From Phycisphaerae bacterium (GTDB taxonomy: Bacteria > Planctomycetota > Phycisphaerae > Sedimentisphaerales > Anaerobacaceae): a stretch of DNA of 34,349 nt. Below, piece after piece: positions 33,501 to 34,349 of the stretch (the stretch's first letter is position 1; the number at the start of each line of letters is the position of its first letter). Below the pieces are notes generated by a model that did not search any database, was not told the DNA's origin, and was given only the letters and a program-made list of their open reading frames with translations. The DNA lies in NCBI GenBank assembly GCA_016782865.1, contig JADHXR010000082.1:1-34349 (forward strand), in the 5' to 3' direction. The position numbers and the translations under genes are program-made.

Positions 33501-33710
33501 AGTTAGTCTTGGTCCATGCAGCCCTATTGCAGGCAGCGCCACTGCACAAACAAGCGCGCACAGCCAGAGCATGTGGCGATAAACGGGAGCTTGGATTCTC
33601 GCCACTTTGATGATTAACCACACAAGCAACGTCAGCAACGCGCCAGCCACGGAAGCTGACAGAAGGTAACGTGAGATTCCATCAGTGATCAGAATTAATG
33701 TGTGGCTCAT
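30540..33710 (-). CDS. BlaR1-like M56 metalloprotease with a pseudopilin-like segment and regulatory modules
   Basis: 1056 residues. Membrane helices lie near 18-36, 46-63, 128-148 and 327-344. The protease has the zinc motif HELAHVERWD (220-229) and REQICDNYV further on. The outer part, after about 345, has a beta-rich region (about 360-490). Residues about 507-580 read NYRDISRRITQHKLRTGHYP ... CGEDGIYGNDDD, which looks like the C-terminal half of a type II secretion pseudopilin (GspG: 'YP.....L', 'P.D..G..Y.Y', 'S.G.DG..G..DD'). Three carboxypeptidase-regulatory modules follow (about 615-690, 705-790, 810-885). The start has GGAGAGG upstream. The gene overlaps the end of its blaI partner by 29 bases, so the pair is coupled. 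Likely role: sensing an envelope or substrate signal and cutting the repressor. Confidence 0.86.
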   Translation of the reverse strand: MSHTLILITDGISRYLLSASVAGALLTLLVWLIIKVARIQAPVYRHMLWLCALVCAVALPAIGLHGPRLTVEVLAPEDQAAKATTPEVHHGRDAGLTRHATAQINSQASVPAETATVSDANPSRPFPIREVLAGLWLVGIIFMLTRLLVGWLRIRRICLSADPVSVDGHFENICNGRSKVLLTSQVDGPVCLGILQPVILLPREMYDNAPAQDLRMVLSHELAHVERWDCWTNLFQRVIEAIFFFHPLLWYASFQLTQQREQICDNYVIEKGAPVMDYTTLLSRIAEQGLEKTRFQAVALFEGRLVQRVRFLLDPKSNTRTKASHRAVAACAIAVLTCLALVTVRLEAKSQANASVDPKVTELGEAVGKRLTTYSDEKTLTLKDGQTGRMKVKKNITPVAEILITPHFAANRTKFDLECVDATGKAIPGTKTTSPAIHDAQSTRMGLGTPFSVNGKEIMSKIQLTPTRQGGNSVAVEVKVLFARTPTPEEIDAMLLTRGKDGQLQLNYRDISRRITQHKLRTGHYPKTIKELNQPLPKDVYSPTGEDYRYEAQRSRFILSSCGEDGIYGNDDDQIVIAYQGGMRSGQRHELYPLEEEKEVKAQTETAYGERPRGDCSISGKVVSAETGEPVDHAKVYLFYLGTHGAMFVDVAGDGTFVFKDIPTGPFLLRTTNTAGYQDAIYNPESKSGSYPQFSLEDGEHRSGIVLKVKQAHRISGKVLDEDGKIPENIGTLHVLAWSERDDGKGYQNEQARVNRADGSYLIDGLSGKPIYIMAIDWRAAKEGNAHPPIYYPGTFSRNDAKLITFDQKQDNDNINIALQREGGLILKGTVIDETGKPVPEAFVVVHRRDMLFDFVTAYTDQQGSYQIQGLADGEFLVHVDAVHRGFVRTRVPIDLDSVKATTQRDFKLKQGVAISDKFVDKEGNEWQIGQSYGHANIKEPPEPDSDADATVSRASSFSLTDFRNKYRPEDTTRGSGGSFSRGEGDYCGGQMLFPTKSTFVIQGMMPGHTMISFSPKKEGCEVLKILHDGQNIMEAGIETKPGQEITDVTIVIGTR

Positions 33711-34092
33711 TATCTTTCCTCTCCTGAATGAGTTTCTTTATCTGGCGCTGATCTTTCTCGCTGATGCGGTTTTGCTCGGCCAGACTGTTTAGCAACAGCG
33801 AGGCAGAACCATCGAAGAGACGATCGAGAATGTCACCCAAGACACCGTGACGCACCGCCTCCCGGCTAACAGTGGACCGGTACACGTACGTACGATCATC
33901 AACATCGTGCTCGAGGTAGCCTTTGGCTTCGAGCTTGCGCATCATGGTCAGTATTGTGCTGTACGCCGGCTTTCGGTGGGACAACGCCGCCTTGACATCA
34001 TGAACCGTCGCTTTGCCCCTGTCCCAGACAACATTCATGATCTGCAGCTCCAGTCTGCCCAGCCGAATCTCAGAATTGGTCTTCTTCGCCAT
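33682..34092 (-). CDS. BlaI/MecI/CopY-family repressor (second copy)
   Basis: 136 residues. The winged helix includes RLGRLELQIMNVVWDRGKAT, then PAYSTILTMMRKLEAKGYL and the DDRTYVYRSTVSREA wing. The C-terminal part (about 85-125) gives dimerisation. Its sequence differs widely from the 21089-21487 copy, so the two are not a recent duplication. The ATG follows AAGGGG. The downstream protease gene begins 29 bases before this stop. The promoter dyad at 34127-34148 points to autorepression. Confidence 0.92.
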   Translation of the reverse strand: MAKKTNSEIRLGRLELQIMNVVWDRGKATVHDVKAALSHRKPAYSTILTMMRKLEAKGYLEHDVDDRTYVYRSTVSREAVRHGVLGDILDRLFDGSASLLLNSLAEQNRISEKDQRQIKKLIQERKDNEPHINSDH

Positions 34093-34126
34093 ATCAAGCC
34101 CCTTATAAAGCTCTTGTCATTACAAT

Positions 34127-34158
34127 GGTAATATTACCACGGTAATATACATCGTCAA
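34127..34158 (-). promoter_or_regulatory. Promoter and overlapping dyads of the second blaI
   Basis: On the minus strand TTGACG (34153-34158) and TAATAT (34131-34136) are 16 bases apart. The palindrome ATATTACC-N2-GGTAATAT (34131-34148) spans the -10 and the spacer. A second perfect palindrome, GGTAATATTACC (34127-34138), overlaps it, giving three half-sites. A bound repressor would mask the -10. The motif differs from the TACA-N2-TGTA site of the other blaI. Confidence 0.7.
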
Positions 34159-34218
34159 GAAAAACTTTTGTTTTTAGCAGAAATTTTTCTCACTCCTCTT
34201 TTTTCGGCCTGGTTCAAA

Positions 34219-34339
34219 CCAGGGTAACACTTTTCTGGAGATGCTACTCACTCCAAATATTCGTAACGCCTTGTATTGTAGATGGTTACATCAAATGTGT
34301 TTTATGTAACAGCTTGTACAAGTGTTACCCTAGCTCTGG
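34219..34339. repeat. Nested inverted repeat at the right window edge
   Basis: CCAGGGTAACACTT (34219-34232) is mirrored by AAGTGTTACCC then CTCTGG (34320-34339, with four extra bases). Inside it GTTACAT (34285-34291) pairs with ATGTAAC (34304-34310). A separate CCTGGTT/AACCAGG hairpin sits at 34208-34223. No ORF is present. The layout could be a small non-autonomous element with terminal repeats, but the right side is cut by the window. Confidence 0.5.
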
Positions 34340-34349
34340 CGAAACTGAA

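Overview
The window reads as chromosomal DNA of a free-living bacterium, most likely a planctomycete of the Phycisphaerae/Sedimentisphaerales type. This is inferred from gene content, not from a marker gene. The pointers are two secreted PQQ-type beta-propellers with the ADWPQ start, a twin-arginine Gfo/Idh/MocA oxidoreductase, a secreted protein with a single C-terminal dockerin-like repeat, two BlaI/M56 gene pairs whose proteases carry long carboxypeptidase-regulatory tails, and a pseudopilin next to a glycoside hydrolase.

Layout. 1-203 is the end of a zinc-type alcohol dehydrogenase. 477-550 is tRNA-Val(CAC) on the minus strand with a near-consensus promoter. 736-1593 is a membrane protein with a Pro/Glu-rich linker. 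2175-5054 is a plus-strand operon of a PpiD/SurA-like anchored protein and two small membrane proteins. 5070-6117 (minus) is STAS protein then RNase III, followed by enolase (6566-7852), two propeller proteins (8133-10991) and a ComM/YifB AAA ATPase (11380-12909). A small cupin (13053-13325, plus), a palindromic repeat and a Gfo/Idh/MocA oxidoreductase (13552-14985) come next.

15393-23258 (minus) runs, in transcription order: pseudopilin, GH26-like glycosidase, BlaI repressor, and a giant M56 (BlaR1-like) protease with carboxypeptidase-regulatory, LamG and thioredoxin-like domains. The 3' end of the protease gene is split by an apparent frameshift. A second BlaI/M56 pair lies at 30540-34092. 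Both blaI promoters carry a dyad in or over the core promoter, which suggests autorepression. The two dyads differ, so the circuits may be independent.

The most unusual region is 23318-28742. It holds a two-gene operon: a 1081-residue protein with a helical N-terminus, a beta-rich domain, a TIR domain and two nucleoside-deoxyribosyltransferase-like domains, followed by a 257-residue YkvA/DUF1232-like protein. A short overlapping ORF with a TIR-type N-terminus precedes the big gene. The operon is bracketed on both sides by repeats sharing an AATTAAAGG...TGTCCGGTACA core, and a 1.4-kb repeat-filled, gene-free stretch lies upstream. It looks like an accessory, probably immune-type, signalling cassette. 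28931-30349 encodes a secreted dockerin-tailed protein, with a clear promoter before it and a terminator after it. No CRISPR array, rRNA or complete insertion sequence was seen.
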